A DNA stretch of 64,000 nt from Agapetus fuscipes (GCA_951799405.1 OX637339.1:15314001-15378000); one strand, 5' to 3'. Shown: positions 25,636-36,999, numbered from the stretch's first letter. Numbers and translations: made by a program. The notes: generated from the sequence alone by a model not told the origin.

Positions 25636-26082
25636 ACGATAAACCTGTTAATATAAATATGTTCCTCCCGCAACATTTGATACCTTCATTGCATCTTTTC
25701 GGTTACATTACATGTGTAGCGTAGCAAACTTGAAAAACTTCTGAAAAATACTTATTTTTTACCCTGCATTATTTTTTACCCCACTACACATCTCTAAGGA
25801 GAGGAGCAATAGGGTGGGTCAGCAAACAGACAAATGTTAATTACCGTGAGAGGAGGCTTTGGGAGGGTAATTCCGGGGTAATACATAAGTTAAGACCTCC
25901 CCCGGGGGGTAACACACCAAACAAAATATTAATCTTGTGACCCGAATTAAAAATTAGCCCACACTAATGCAGACAATTTTCGTGACCAATGGTTTTTTAA
26001 TTTTCAAATTAATTGCCTTGTTCATTTTCCTATTTCCCTTCCCTAGGTCTAACGGTTTCTCTTTTCTTCTTAATATTGTTCT

Positions 26083-26330
26083 TCATTGTTAGGTTGCTAT
26101 GAGGCTGACCCCCCGTGCTGTAAAAAAATGTTCATTTTTGTCAACGAAACCGCGGCTTCAGAAAAAGGCAGCAGGAGCTGCAAGGTTTATGTTCATGTAA
26201 GGTTTTGTTTATTTGTATGCACACATGCATAATGTGTAGGCGCGAACCTACATGCGCCTGTCTGTGAGCATGCACTAAATATGAGCCTTTTAAATGCCAA
26301 TATAACATTGTAACTTAATTATTTAAAAAT
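26083..26330 (+). repeat. A-tail repeat, subtype B
   Basis: TTAGGTTGCTATGAGGCTGA start, a GCAGGAGCTGCAAGGTTTAT centre, and TAGGCGCGAACCTACATGCG, a small inverted repeat typical of the family. It is tail-to-tail with the next copy. Confidence 0.75.
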
Positions 26331-26346
26331 TCAAATGGGTAAAACA

Positions 26347-26608
26347 TCTAATCTAATCTAATCTAATCTAAGCTGCAAAGATATATATCATTTAAGATTT
26401 ATACTAAATGCATTCCCACAAGCAGATATGTATAATTTCGCGCTAACACATGCCGCATGTGGACCTACAATATAAAAACCCAATCTCGAATGAACATAAG
26501 CCTTGCAACTCTTGCCGTCCTTCCCTGAAACAGGGGTGACATTGGCAAAGTGAACCAATTTTTATATTATGGGTGGTCAGCCGCATAACAACCTATAAGT
26601 CAAGGAAC
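26347..26608 (-). repeat. A-tail repeat with (TTAGA)n-type tail
   Basis: The tail at 26347-26370 shows several CTAAT units, then the complete family body to CCTATAAGTCAAGGAAC. It is one of the best-kept copies. Confidence 0.85.
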
Positions 26609-27189
26609 ATACATGACAAATTACATTTTTTAAAATCAAAGAATAAAAATAACAATATATACATGGACATAAAAAACATAAAAACATAGTTTTTTAATTC
26701 ACTTATTTATTTCTTTTTTATGCTCGAACATATTTGCCTAATGGGGCATCTTCAGGAGCAGAATCTAACTTTGATTCTAGTTGTAAATTAGATTATAGAG
26801 TGTTGGAATGTCTTTGTAGCTTAGATTATATATTACATAAAATGTATTTCTATTCTTATTTCATCAAACGCTTTGTATTTTCACTTGTACGTAACATAAT
26901 ATCGCTTTCAGTTTATTGTGTGAAAGAATATAAGCCGCATATGAGAATTTAAAGAAGAATAAAGGAATGGAAAGAATAGAAATGTTGGTCAACGTGTCGC
27001 CACGCCATTCTTTTCCTCTTTTCATTCCTCTCACAATACCCATTCTCTAACCGAGCGACAATATCGCCTTCGACGCTTCGTGTATATCAGTATGTACATA
27101 TTTTCATATCGTTTTGTGGAATCTAGGTTAAATCTGCCAATGGAAATAATGTATGATCTGTAATCTAAGTTGCGAATCGTCCCGCCAGT

Positions 27190-27230
27190 GCTTGTTTCAC
27201 TTATCTACCATTTGATTCAAATATGATTAT
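27190..27230 (-). repeat. F repeat fragment
   Basis: CCAGTGCTTGTTTCACTTAT and CTACCATTTGATTCAAATAT match the end of the F repeat. Confidence 0.5.
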
Positions 27231-27240
27231 TTAAGAATTT

Positions 27241-27496
27241 CCTTTACTTATAGGTTGGTATGAGACTGACCCCCCATATTGTAAAAAATGTTTCATTTTG
27301 CTAATGTCACCCCTGTTTCAGGGAATATCAGTTCAGTGTATGTTCATTTGAGGTTTGGATTTTAATTTGTAAGTTCACATGCAGCATTTGTATGTTGGTA
27401 TGAGATGGGTATGACACTGATTTATTTTACTAAAAAAGTGTTCACTTTTGTCAATGCTGTTCCTGTTTCAGGAAAGCCTGTAGTACAAACCATATA
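27241..27496 (+). repeat. Two adjacent A-tail repeat fragments
   Basis: 27241-27394 is a subtype-A first half. 27395-27496 is a subtype-B first half, broken by a SINE-1 and resuming at about 27836-27890 (TCAGGTTCATTTGAAGTTTG). Confidence 0.65.
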
Positions 27497-27830
27497 TAGC
27501 GCAACTAACGCAACTAAGCTACACATTTAGTGTAACTTCTTACCGCGTTATCCCCGAACGGGTCGCATGTGGCAAGTTGAACCTATTTATTTTTACAGGT
27601 AAGGGGGCCGGCCTTACGCCAACCTTTTCACTTGAAGTGGAGGTTTCCCAGCTCCCGAGAGTGCTGGTACTCATTTCTTGTGAAGGCTGAGTAAACCTTG
27701 CCGGTATTTTATTTTGGGGTTTGAAATAAACACCGAAACGGGAAATCATTTCTGACACCCTCGGTGGGATTCAAACCCGAGCTTTCGGCATAGAATGCAA
27801 GCACTCTACCACCTGAGCTATCGACCGGCA
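27497..27830 (-). mobile_element. SINE-1, complete, inserted in A-tail repeat
   Basis: It is near identical to 25321-25635, including the CTCTACCACCTGAGCTATCG head on the plus strand. Their close similarity suggests a recently active subfamily. Confidence 0.85.
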
Positions 27831-27954
27831 ATATATGTCAGGTTCATTTGAAGTTTGTGTTTTAATTCTAAACATTTAAATAATATTATTTAATTTTTAT
27901 TTTACACTTCACGGGCCCTTATGTTGCAATTGAGATATTTCATAACAAAGGCCA

Positions 27955-28130
27955 ATTTTATATAGCGCCGTTTAGTGGCACTAGCCACCCCGAGGGTGAT
28001 TTTATGTGTTGAAGCTTCTGTTAAACAAATGTGTCTTAAGCAACTTCCTGAAACTGTCAACACTGGTCTCTGTTCTCAACTCCATAGGGAGACTGTTCCA
28101 GCAGGATGGACCAGCCGAACCAACAGAAGT
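27955..28130 (+). repeat. LINE-like 3' end or related repeat
   Basis: TATAGCGCCGTTTAGTG is shared with 53587-53605 (TATAGCGCCGTTTCGTG). The reverse strand has features of CR1-like 3' ends (GGCGCTATATAAA). Further similarity is weak. Confidence 0.35.
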
Positions 28131-28134
28131 TATA

Positions 28135-28860
28135 AAACTTTTACAAGATTGAATAAATACAAATATCCTTTATTTGTTGTGTGCAATATTTTTTACAAAA
28201 TAAAAACCTCAATATCCTTGAGTGCTCGTTGCAAGATTGGCAAAAAGCTGAAGTAAATACAAAAGTACATTTCTGCACTGTGCAATAGTGTTTTAGCTAC
28301 ATCCAAGCGAAAACGCTCCAGGTTCCACAAGGCAATACACAATAAGGGAATTATTCTATTGATTGAATTGAGAACAGATATTGGAAGTCGGCACGTATGA
28401 ACTGGGGGGATGGGGTGAGGTGGCTTGAGGGTGGGAAAAATGTGAAAAAGTGGGTGGCAGAATGTGCAGAAATTGTAGTTCCACTTGCTTTGAAACACCT
28501 CATTGAAAATTCCTTTCCGGTATGACTTGCAATACTTGCAGATTGAATTTGAAAACAATACAAAAATTAAATTCAACTGAGGATACCGTAAGATGGAGCA
28601 GGAAGAGGAGACGGTTCTGGAGGGTCCACGTGAACCGCATGGATGGAAGAAGGATAACTTGAATCGCTGTATATATACCAGACGGCCAGCGTCTTCTAGG
28701 CTGACCACACAAAATATAGAAAAACAGCTGGTCTTCTGCATCATAATAGCGGAGTCGCGAATAAAATGATCAAGAGATCTAAAATAAGAAGAAGGTAATA
28801 AGTTGTTAATGTTGGTATTGCTCTGTAACATCTCCACCAAGGGTGTCTAAACCTTTGCAG
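28135..28860 (-). other. Unassigned block with a 215-codon minus frame (28193-28840)
   Basis: The frame opens VEMLQSNTNINNLLPSSYF. It has no recognised domain and includes GGG/CCC-rich low-complexity parts. Its opening residues and proximity to a LINE-like end suggest a decayed retroelement, but a chance frame cannot be excluded. Confidence 0.3.
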
Positions 28861-29109
28861 CGATGCTTCTATTTTTTTTTAAATTATTCAGTTAAATCAC
28901 GTTCATTGCAATTTCAGTGGATATCATCAAAGTAATTTACACTTTCGATTATGCGGCACGTTGCGATTTTGTGCTTCTGCCAGACCACTGTCTCAGATTC
29001 TTCAACCAAGATGTTCTGTTCCAACCCCGAGCGCGTCTTATCTTATTTCTTCCCTGTATGATAAGATGCAGGAGAGAATTCTTCCCATTTCTCATTTTTT
29101 GCATTCTAT

Positions 29110-29310
29110 AATCGAAGCTGCAAAGATATATTAACCTTTAAGGCTCTCAATGAGAACCAGCCCCCCCCCCGGGAACTGGGAAACCCCCACTTCAACTGAA
29201 AGTGGTTGGTGTGAGGCCGGCCCCATTACCCGTAAAAATAAATATGTTCCGAATCACCATATGCGAGCCCTTCGGGGATAACGCAGGTAAGAAGTTTTTT
29301 TTTTTTTTTT
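29110..29310 (+). repeat. A-tail scrap followed by SINE-1 3' part
   Basis: 29110-29143 matches the A-tail end (minus). 29139-29300 is SINE-1 (plus): GAGAACCAGCCCCC, CTTCAACTGAAAGTGGTTGG, CCTTCGGGGATAACGCAGG, ending in a T-run instead of the usual end. Confidence 0.6.
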
Positions 29311-29741
29311 AAAACAAGAATATAAAACAAGAAGTTAGTAGTAACTGTTAGTAGTTAGTAGCTTAGTTGCGTTTTTTGAATACAGGTACTGTTTTAGTTA
29401 TTAATATGGTTTAAGACAAAGACACGTCCCTACCCCTTGTCTTTCCCGATGTACGGAAGAAGTATTGTGTGACGTCAGACACTGTTTTCATAACGCTTAG
29501 AGCAGAAATAAAAACAATCGAATCCCTCAGTACTTACACTTGAGAAATCGCGTTGAAAGCTTGCCGAGGAAGTGCTGGGAAATAAAAGAAGCAAAAGAAA
29601 ATTGAATGAAAGAGGTAAGGTAATTGAAAGGTTTAATATCTAAGCATCTTAAAGCGACTTAAAATTTGAAGGTATCGAGTTTGTATCTCTTAATTTTTCA
29701 AAAAGATTGTGCACCGAATACCTTCTGAAAAACACGCCACT

Positions 29742-29985
29742 AAGCTGCATATAACGTGCAACTTATCTCCGTGGTGTCTCAAAAGAGCGTGTGGAACCTA
29801 TTCTTTTTTGACAGTTAAGGGGATAGACTTTTTTGGGTTTTTAGACTGGTCTCTTTGAAGGTTGAGCAACCCTTACTGGTATTTTCATTTTGGAATTAAA
29901 ATAAACACGAAAAACCCTTTTTGTGAATCAAACCCTGCCCCTCGGTATTGGACGCAAGCATTCTACCGACTGAGTTATCGACCGA
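29742..29985 (-). mobile_element. SINE-1, old copy
   Basis: The minus strand has a head CGGTCGATAACTCAGTCGGT and decayed body with deletions. Its tail includes GTTATATGCAGCTTAG. Confidence 0.6.
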
Positions 29986-29997
29986 GCGTTATCTTGG

Positions 29998-30450
29998 AAT
30001 TTCAATTCAGAAAAGTCAACCACTAGACTAAGGCCCGGTTTTTTCAACGTTACCATAGCGACTTTATACTGAATGAAAAGGACGCACTTTTGTCAATCGT
30101 TTGGGTAGTTTTATTTATCAGTTTAAAGTCACATATGTAAGCTATAGAAAATACCGGGACTTAGATAGGTTTTAAATGCAAATAATATTATGTATGTAGG
30201 TAACCTTCTTTATCCTTCTGTTATCCTAAATGTTGCATTGAGTTTCCCCCTCCATCTTAGCATTGTAGTTGTTATCCCTCAGGGGGTTCTACCCACGCGA
30301 AACCTTTTTACAAGACATGCATTTGTAAATGCATAATTTAATGGGTATTCGATCGTGTCGACTCACGAACTAAATCCCTACTAACGACATGAATTTGGAC
30401 CAGTCTGTAGTCTAGTGGATCTACAAACTCGTAAACAAAAGGTTTTGGTA
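29998..30450. other. Sparse region with two SINE-2 head scraps
   Basis: 29998-30040 (minus) and 30398-30450 (plus) carry the ACTAGACT/AGTCTAGTGG head motif of SINE-2. Nothing recognised lies between. Confidence 0.4.
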
Positions 30451-30710
30451 AGTGTTTTTAGGCTTTCATGGCCGGCTTCAGATGATGATGATAAGGATGC
30501 AGCATCCATTTTTCCGGGCTCGTAGACTATGGTCCAGTATTTCTTCTGTAGGCTGTTTTTTTCTTCTTAGAAGGCTGCTACGTTTCGTCAAAATGGATTT
30601 GGGTTCAATTCGCAAAATGATCATTTCATTCTGTATATATGGTCTTAGATCGGTCGAATAATAAGTCTGCTTTTGCCAAAACACTGATCATTCAAGATTC
30701 TATCAATCTT

Positions 30711-30772
30711 ACTGTCTGATCGATAGAGTGCTTACATTCCACTCTGAAAGCTTGTTCGAATCCCAAAAAATT
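30711..30772 (+). repeat. SINE-1-like head scrap
   Basis: GATCGATAGAGTGCTTACAT and TTGTTCGAATCCC resemble the SINE-1 tRNA-like head with internal deletion. Confidence 0.4.
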
Positions 30773-30892
30773 GTTAAATTCAAACCTAAAATAATAATAC
30801 TGGTAATGTTTACTTAGTCTATGAAATTTTTCCAAAGGCGTAAATGCAACTACTTGTGGCGTAATGAATAGCATTTTCTTCCTCGATGTCCC

Positions 30893-31145
30893 TACAGCTC
30901 ATATCTCCTCTTGGCCTCCATCAGCCTTCCCCTTCAACTCCTCCTGTCTACCACTGCGGCTTTCCAGTCTGTCACCTGCAGTAGTTAGTTTGCGTCCTTC
31001 CTCACCTCATCCTCCCATCTCAGCCTAGGTCTGCCAACTCTTCTTTATCCACCCGGATGCCCTTCAAGGAATCGTTCTTTTTGGAACCCGTGAAGATGGC
31101 ATTCTCTGCACATGTCCGGCCCATCTTAGCCTGTTTAATCTAGAA
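30893..31145 (-). pseudogene. LINE C-terminal remnant (RTE-like)
   Basis: Minus-strand translation gives RLRWAGHVQRMPSSRVPK, then decayed GxxRxGRPRLRWEDEVRKDA-like sequence and WKAA/DRR-like residues. This is the arrangement at the end of many RTE-type proteins (RWAGHV...RPRxRW). Frameshifted, and distinct from RTE-A and RTE-B here. Confidence 0.6.
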
Positions 31146-31189
31146 TGTACAGAGAGCCTAGGAGTCTCATATAATATTATGTTTTATAC

Positions 31190-31275
31190 ATACGAGTACA
31201 AGGATAATTTATTTAGAAGATACACATAATTAAACAGCGCCATTTTTGTGTGTGTCACACCTCAAGGACCCTCTC
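31190..31275 (-). repeat. SINE-2 3' end
   Basis: The minus strand has GGTCCTTGAGGTGTGACACA and AACAGC-like motifs then ATAAATTATCC. Confidence 0.55.
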
Positions 31276-31904
31276 AAAAGATTTTTTGTAAAGATGCGTC
31301 TTTGGTGCTCCTTTAAAGACACCAACAGTTTTTGCCTTCTTTGTATCTTATTCTACAGGTTTTGCCATGATTCACGGGTCCCAGGTTTCCTCTCAAATCT
31401 ATCCAGCATATGTAGGGAATAGATACCATGCTTAAATTTATACTTTTACACTCGATATTTTCGTATAGAAAAGCACACACTAAGAGGAAAAATACTTCTT
31501 TCCGTAAATTTTCTTTTGAATTTAGGGGTTGCCAAAATCGGAGGGTGCAAAAGTGCAACATAAGGGAAGTGGGAAAGAGTGCAAGAGGGGTGGGGGGGGG
31601 TAAGCTTAAAGAAAGGAGGGGTAAGTGACAACCGTTAAAAAAATGTTCGTGGCATTTATTTCTTTTATGTGAACATAATCCGTCTTTTCTCCCCCCCCCC
31701 TCCCATGCACACACTTTTATCAAAATTAATACTGTGAGTAGTTTTAATTGAAATTAAATTGATATAATTGTGAAAAGAAAACATTGTTAATACACAAACC
31801 ATACAAGATATGAAATAAGTGAATTTATAATTTTTTTTTTTACTGTAAATCTATTTACACAGTGAAAGTCCATTTTTTTTTCTAATATAATAATAATAAT
31901 ATTA

Positions 31905-32065
31905 GGATGATTTATTTAGTGAGGGCGGTTTTTGTATGTATCACACTTCAAAAGCTAGCTGTTACACAATATTTAAATTTGGCCAAATAGGTTCAACTCG
32001 CCACATGCGACCCCTTTGGGGATAACGCGGCAAGAAGTTACACTGTATGTGTAGCTTAGCTGCCA
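31905..32065. repeat. SINE-2 3' end (minus) and SINE-1 3' end (plus)
   Basis: 31905-31968 carries the SINE-2 end (ATAAATCATCCTAATATTA on minus). 31988-32065 is the SINE-1 end (AATAGGTTCAACTCGCCACA, GGGGATAACGCGGCAAGAAG). Confidence 0.6.
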
Positions 32066-32324
32066 TCATCTATTTACCCTTATGTATATAGCTAGGCATT
32101 ACTAGGTAGGTATTTCGGAGTTACGTGATTTTTTTTAATGATTCCAGAGTTGAAGATGATTGCGTTTTGGGTGATAATTGAAGCGTCGCGCCCTCTGTCG
32201 TAACCTCGTTTGGTATTTTTTCAACCATTAACGGTCCTTGACATCTCTCTGCCTACTCTTGGAAGCTTCTCGAGGACAGCGCAGTGCTTGATAACTGCCC
32301 CGAATTTTTCATAATGTATCTCCT

Positions 32325-32393
32325 TTTCGATTTCATGCCACCTTTGTTTCAGGGAAGGTGAGCGAAAATTGAAGGGCTTGTGTTCATTTACGC
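32325..32393 (+). repeat. A-tail scrap broken by SINE-1
   Basis: ATGCCACCTTTGTTTCAGGG to TTCATTT, then SINE-1 begins. Confidence 0.5.
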
Positions 32394-32670
32394 TTGTAAG
32401 CTACACATACAGTGAAACTTCTTGTCTGCATTATCTCCGAAGGAGTCGCATGGAGCAATTCAGGACCTATTTTATTTTTATGGGTAGGGGGGCCAACATC
32501 ACGTCGACCAATTAAGTTGAAATGGAGGTTTCCTAGCTGCCGAGGGAGCTGGTTCTCATTTACTATCTAGACATCGAAACGGGAAATCATTTTAACACCC
32601 ACGGTGAGGATCGAACTCTTGCTCTCAGTATGGAATGTAAGGAATCAGACTTTTTACGAGCTTGGTTGTA
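32394..32670 (-). mobile_element. SINE-1 with composite-type linker
   Basis: The body is kept but the head is truncated near ATACTGAGAGCAAGAGTTCG. At its head side the plus strand reads GACTTTTTACGAGCTTGG, the same linker that joins SINE-1 to SINE-2 at 23092, though the SINE-2 part is lost. Confidence 0.65.
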
Positions 32671-32987
32671 CCTACTTAGCGAGTAATAGATTAGAGATTA
32701 CAGACTGAATTTTAGTTTTGAATTAACTTTTTATATTTTCAAGAATAGTTCCATATTTAGAAGAAATGGGTTTTTGTTTCATCCCCTTCTTCTTCTTACA
32801 TGCTTTCTTCCTTTTTCTCACTTTGCAGGTTAAATTCATTTGCATACTCGCTTATTTGAACAACATATTCTCACTCTCATTTCGGACTCTATCTTATTCG
32901 GACTAAGGCCTCTTGGCCAACAGTCACAAATTATAAGTTTGTATTTTCCCTAGTTACTTGCTAACTTTCTTCATAGGTGCCTTGGTC

Positions 32988-33196
32988 ACCCCTGTCACCT
33001 CTCACCCTCAGTTCACCCCTGTTTCAGGGAAGGACGGCAAGAGTTGCAGGGTGTATGTCCATTTGAGATTTGGTTTTTATGTTGTAGGTTCACATGAGGC
33101 ATGTGCAAGCGCAAACTTGTACGTGTCTGGTTGTGAGAATGCATGTAATGTGAATCTCCAATGTAACATATCTTTGCAACTTAATTTAGATTAAGA
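32988..33196 (+). repeat. A-tail repeat copy
   Basis: TTCACCCCTGTTTCAGGGAA to CTTTGCAACTTAATTTAG. It serves as an unfilled reference for the SINE-3 insertion at 43798, because it has the uninterrupted CCAATGTAACATATCTTTGC. Confidence 0.75.
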
Positions 33197-33213
33197 GATA
33201 AGTTTTATTTAAT

Positions 33214-33266
33214 TTAATACCACAACCGGTTTCGCAAACATCCGTTCGCATCATCAGGTGGATAAA
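33214..33266 (-). ncRNA. Hammerhead ribozyme-like motif with intact core
   Basis: On the minus strand: helix I 5' side TCCAC, core CTGATGA (33257-33251), one extra T, helix II GCGAA/TTTGC with a 6-base loop, core GAAA (33233-33230), helix III CCGG as a self-complementary 3-bp stem without a loop (counting the flanking A-T pair), T-T as the U-H cleavage step (after 33224), then GTGG closing helix I. Pairing resumes outward as AATTTA/TAAATT. Hammerheads with a minimal helix III are known in Penelope-like retroelements. The single unpaired T after CTGATGA is unusual. No element coding sequence is attached. Confidence 0.6.
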
Positions 33267-33269
33267 TTA

Positions 33270-34080
33270 ATACTAAATGGTGTAGAAACGGAATCAATCT
33301 TAGAGGGTGTCATTGTGTGAGGGTATGAGGGAGGGAGGGGGTGCAGGACGGCCATGTGTGGAGATTGCGTCATGTGGATCGTTTTTTTTATTTCTTAAGA
33401 TGAACAATTACAAAGTTAATGCCTCTACAATCAATAAAATAATTTAGATTAGATTAGATTAGGTGCCAACCGTAAGAAGACACAAATTTTCTGTCTTTGG
33501 AATTGTTACCATTTTCCTTTTATGACTATGACGTAGTTCAAACCTGATATCTCATCGCAAACCCTCGGTTAGAATCGAACGCTAGCCCTAATAACTGAAC
33601 CGAAACATACATTTAAATAACACTTTTCGACACATTAAAAATACTCACCGCATCTGAAGTAGCGGAGTATTGCCAGATGCGACAGCGGTGCAAAATATCC
33701 CCTTCCCCAAAAGTGGGGTAAAAAATATAATTTCGCTGCAATTAGGGGAAATGCCGAGTAGCGGAGTGTGCTCGACCCCTCCAACTTATTTATTTCTGTG
33801 TACAAATTAATGGAAGACAACTTTTTATTTCATTTAAAACACGAGTGCATATTAAACTTACAGTTTTGTGAAAAATTCTGTGCCCTAACAAGTTTGTTAC
33901 AGGCTTAAGTGCTTGCTTTTGAATTAAAAGAGAATTTTCCTGAAACGACTTACAGAAATTTAATTATATTGTGCATTTAAGGGTTAAAAACTCATTCACG
34001 GGAATGTGCTTACAATGTTTTGGTCGAAAGTGCAGTTAGTATAATGTTGGAGAGATGTTTTCTGAGATCTGTTACCGTGG
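33270..34080. other. No recognised gene
   Basis: Apart from a few AGATT repeats at 33444-33460 nothing is recognised. Confidence 0.45.
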
Positions 34081-34099
34081 TCCTTGGAAATTGGAGCTT

Positions 34100-34140
34100 C
34101 CGGACGTTTCGCCCATGTCTGCATTGAGCTTCTTCAGCTC
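34100..34140 (-). ncRNA. Hammerhead-like motif, CTGAAGA type
   Basis: The minus strand has CTGAAGA (34137-34131; fits CTGANGA), an extra A, helix II GCTC/GGGC, GAAA (34110-34107), a 2-bp self-complementary ACGT as helix III and U-C at the cleavage step (after 34103). Helix I is not obvious, so this is a weaker candidate than 33214-33266. Confidence 0.4.
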
Positions 34141-34149
34141 AAAAGTGAA

Positions 34150-34980
34150 ATGATGAAGGTTTTAACTAACTTATGATTGTGTGTCTATGTGGTTCTAGTT
34201 GCTTGTATATGTGTGTATAGACGTAAGTATTTGATAGTTGTACTTCTCGTATTTGCTTGAAGCGTCCACTCAAGAACCTTCTCGTATAATCTGGTACATG
34301 CGAGAATAAGCTTTAGTCATCGATAAATACATACTTCGGTGATTTGGAGCAATGAACAGTGAACACCCCATTAATACCCGAACCGTGAAGCCACTTCTAC
34401 AAAAGTTAAAGTGTTAACCATATGTAAACAAATTTAAAATAAAAATAGTGTAAAATAAATTCAAGCGAAGTTTTGTTAAAGTGAACCCAAAGTAAATTGT
34501 AACAGTGTATTTAATTTTTTTTCTTATTTGTTTCAGGTATGTTCCAATATTCTACAAAAAAATTGGACCAGTTGGCGGAATACTAGTAAGTAACAAAATA
34601 TTTTCAAAACAGGCTCGTTGGATGTAATTTTCATGTTTACAGACCTCCCATGATATTCAACAGTCATTTTTTTTTGTTTTGAAAGAAAAACACGAACCCT
34701 GTTTGTGTAGGGGCGTTGTTTTTAGTCTGTTGCTTTAATCGTTACACCAGCTGCCTGTGTTTGTGTACTCAGCCTAAACTTTCCGTGTTTTCTTAAAGTT
34801 GGCTTGAAATCTGCAGAGTCGTGCCTTGACGCCCCACCCTACTGTAAACAGAGGCCACTCCCTACGCAATCATTATTATTGTAACAGCGAGTACTCTCGT
34901 TTTGTATGTAACATTTTGTTTCATTAGGGTGGGTCGATGTTAAGACACAATTATTTTTATGAATTTAATTTTTTTTTACA
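34150..34980. other. Unassigned AT-rich DNA
   Basis: 34400-34520 has several AATAAATT and GTGTAAAATAAA motifs recalling LTR-alpha interiors, but no ends could be placed. A coding region is not seen. Confidence 0.4.
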
Positions 34981-34981
34981 T

Positions 34982-35590
34982 CTAATCTAATCTAATCTAA
35001 TCTAAGTTGCAAAGATATGTTTCATTGGAGATTCACATTACATGCATTCTCACAACCAGACACGTACAAGTTCGCGCTTGCACATGCCTCATGTGAACCT
35101 ACAACATAAAAACCAAATCTCAAATGGACATACACCCTGCAACTCTTGCCGTCCTTCCCTGAGACAGGGGTGACATTGGCAAAGTGAACCATTTTTACAG
35201 CATGGGTGGTCAGCCGCATACCAACCTATAAGTCAAGGAACACACACACACGACAAATTACATTTTATACATCACTAAATAATAATATCCAAATACAAAA
35301 TATCCATTTACAAATAAAAACAAATTACAATTTAATAAACCCTAGCCGCCAACATTACAGATCAACCGCCATTTCTTTCTGTCCTTACATACTTCTTTCA
35401 TTTCCTCCAGAGTCATAATTTTCTTCATACAGGCTCTTCTTTTATTATGACTCTGGATATTCCATTTATTCGCAATTTCGGATATTTGGTCCATCCATAC
35501 CTTTCTCGGTCTTCCTCTACCACGACATCCATCTATTCTACCAACATATACTTTCTTCGTCAGTCTTTTCTCATTCATTCTCTCCATCTC
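34982..35590 (-). mobile_element. RTE-A LINE fragment: C-terminal coding plus 3' UTR and tail
   Basis: The minus-strand frame 35587-35342 (81 codons) matches the last part of the 15838-18354 protein (RLTKKVY, GRGRPRKVWMDQI, KDRKKWRLIC). It is followed by the UTR, the A-tail repeat, and a run of about five TTAGA units (34982-35004). This shows directly that A-tail repeats are RTE-A 3' ends. Open but only a fragment. Confidence 0.88.
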
Positions 35591-35608
35591 ATCCTTGAAT
35601 ATAAGTGT

Positions 35609-35826
35609 AATATGACGGTGACCCTCAGTGCTGAAAAAAAATGGTTTACTTTTGTCAATGCTTCCGCGGTTTTAGGGGAAAGGTGGTAGGAGTTGCAAGA
35701 TTAATTTTCATGTGAGGTTTTGTTTATTTTTTAAGTTCGCATGCAGCATAATATGTAAGTGTGAAATTAAACATGTCTCCCTATGGGCGTACATAATGTA
35801 ATTTAAATTGGTATGCTACTCTGTCA
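35609..35826 (+). repeat. A-tail repeat, subtype B
   Basis: ATGACGGTGACCCTCAGTGC start and GGTAGGAGTTGCAAGATTAA centre. Old copy. Confidence 0.6.
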
Positions 35827-35844
35827 CAAGATTTTTAGGGGTTT

Positions 35845-36075
35845 TATTGACAGTTCCACCCTGTTAGAGAATTTCCAGCTATATTTACCGGATGGCTACG
35901 CTCGGGATACATCTCTCCCGTACTGATGGTGCAACATGCATCAACTCGGAGTGTAACTCAAATAAACTCCGCTAACCTGGTCATATTTCAAGTAAGCTTA
36001 AATTCTTTTAAAGGTTTAATTAAAGAGTTCCTCTAAGCTTGATAATGACTGTGTGAGAGCGCGCTGTAAAAACTA
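35845..36075 (+). pseudogene. Jockey-group LINE 3' end fragment
   Basis: It matches the end of ORF2 and UTR at about 10990-11265 (GACAGTTCCACCCTGTTAGA, GGATGGCTACG, CAACATGCATCAACTCGGAG, AATGACTGTGTGAG). It has a deletion and stops, so it is an older member of the same family. Confidence 0.75.
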
Positions 36076-36423
36076 AATAAAAAAGATAATACCTCGTTGC
36101 AACTTATATTTTTGACAGTAGATAGATTTGCGTCTTATTCGGAAAGGGTTAATCTTCCTACTTAAATAAAACCCACCCTATTTTCATATGTGGGGGGCTG
36201 AAATTTCGTTCGGATCAAATGTATGTATGTAATACAGTTGTACTCGCGTAAGTTGGGCGACGCAATGTTTGTCCTCTGGCTTAGTACTAAAAGGGAACGT
36301 TCAGCCCATACTGTGAAAACAAGCAGGGAATTAGACAACTCGTGTTTGTCGAACTCTACTCTGCATATATTACAGATTGATTTAAAATACATCTTCTTCT
36401 TCTGGTTCCACGTCTATTAAAAT

Positions 36424-36558
36424 TACATGAACCTGAACATGAACCCCATAACTTTTGCCTACTTTCCCTGAAACAGAGTTGACATTGACTGAGTGAACCA
36501 TTTTTTATGGTACGAGTAGGCAGCCTTATACCAACCCATGGGTCAAGAAATACAGTTA
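36424..36558 (-). repeat. A-tail repeat, first half
   Basis: The minus strand runs from GACCCATGGGTTGGTATAAG to CATGTTCAGG. Truncated at its 3' side. Confidence 0.6.
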
Positions 36559-36907
36559 AAAACAATAAATTTTATTAGTTAGCAAACCGGCTGCACGTCA
36601 CAATATATTTGTCTATGGTATTTGTGCCGAGTCCACTATTTCCGCAATCTCTTCGTCTCCTTTTGTTTCACGAGTTTTTCCTTTTTATGACGCATTTCCG
36701 TAAACATAAAAATAAAATCAAAAAATGCAATTTTACTATGATAATTCTCCATGGAATAAGGTCTGAACATTTATGAACTTTTTCCTCGACGAGCACGCGT
36801 CAGTCTTGTATGAGACTGCCATCTTTAGCATCCTATAACCAAGTATTTGTTTGTCTTTTCCCTAGCAACTCGATCGAGAGCCGACACACTATCATTATGT
36901 ATGTCCA

Positions 36908-36985
36908 TTAGGTTCAACTCGCCACATGCGACTCCGTCAGGGATAACGCAGCAAGAAGTTACACTATGTGTTTAGCTTAGTTGCG
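36908..36985 (+). repeat. SINE-1 3' end
   Basis: TTAGGTTCAACTCGCCACAT, GGGATAACGCAGCAAGAAGT and TAGCTTAGTTGCG match the last 75 bases of SINE-1. Confidence 0.6.
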
Positions 36986-36999
36986 TTGCGTCCATTCCC

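Noticed and set aside
26347..26370. Telomere-like (TTAGG)n repeat
   Set aside because: Units are TTAGA/TTAGAT and are the tail of an RTE-A 3' UTR.
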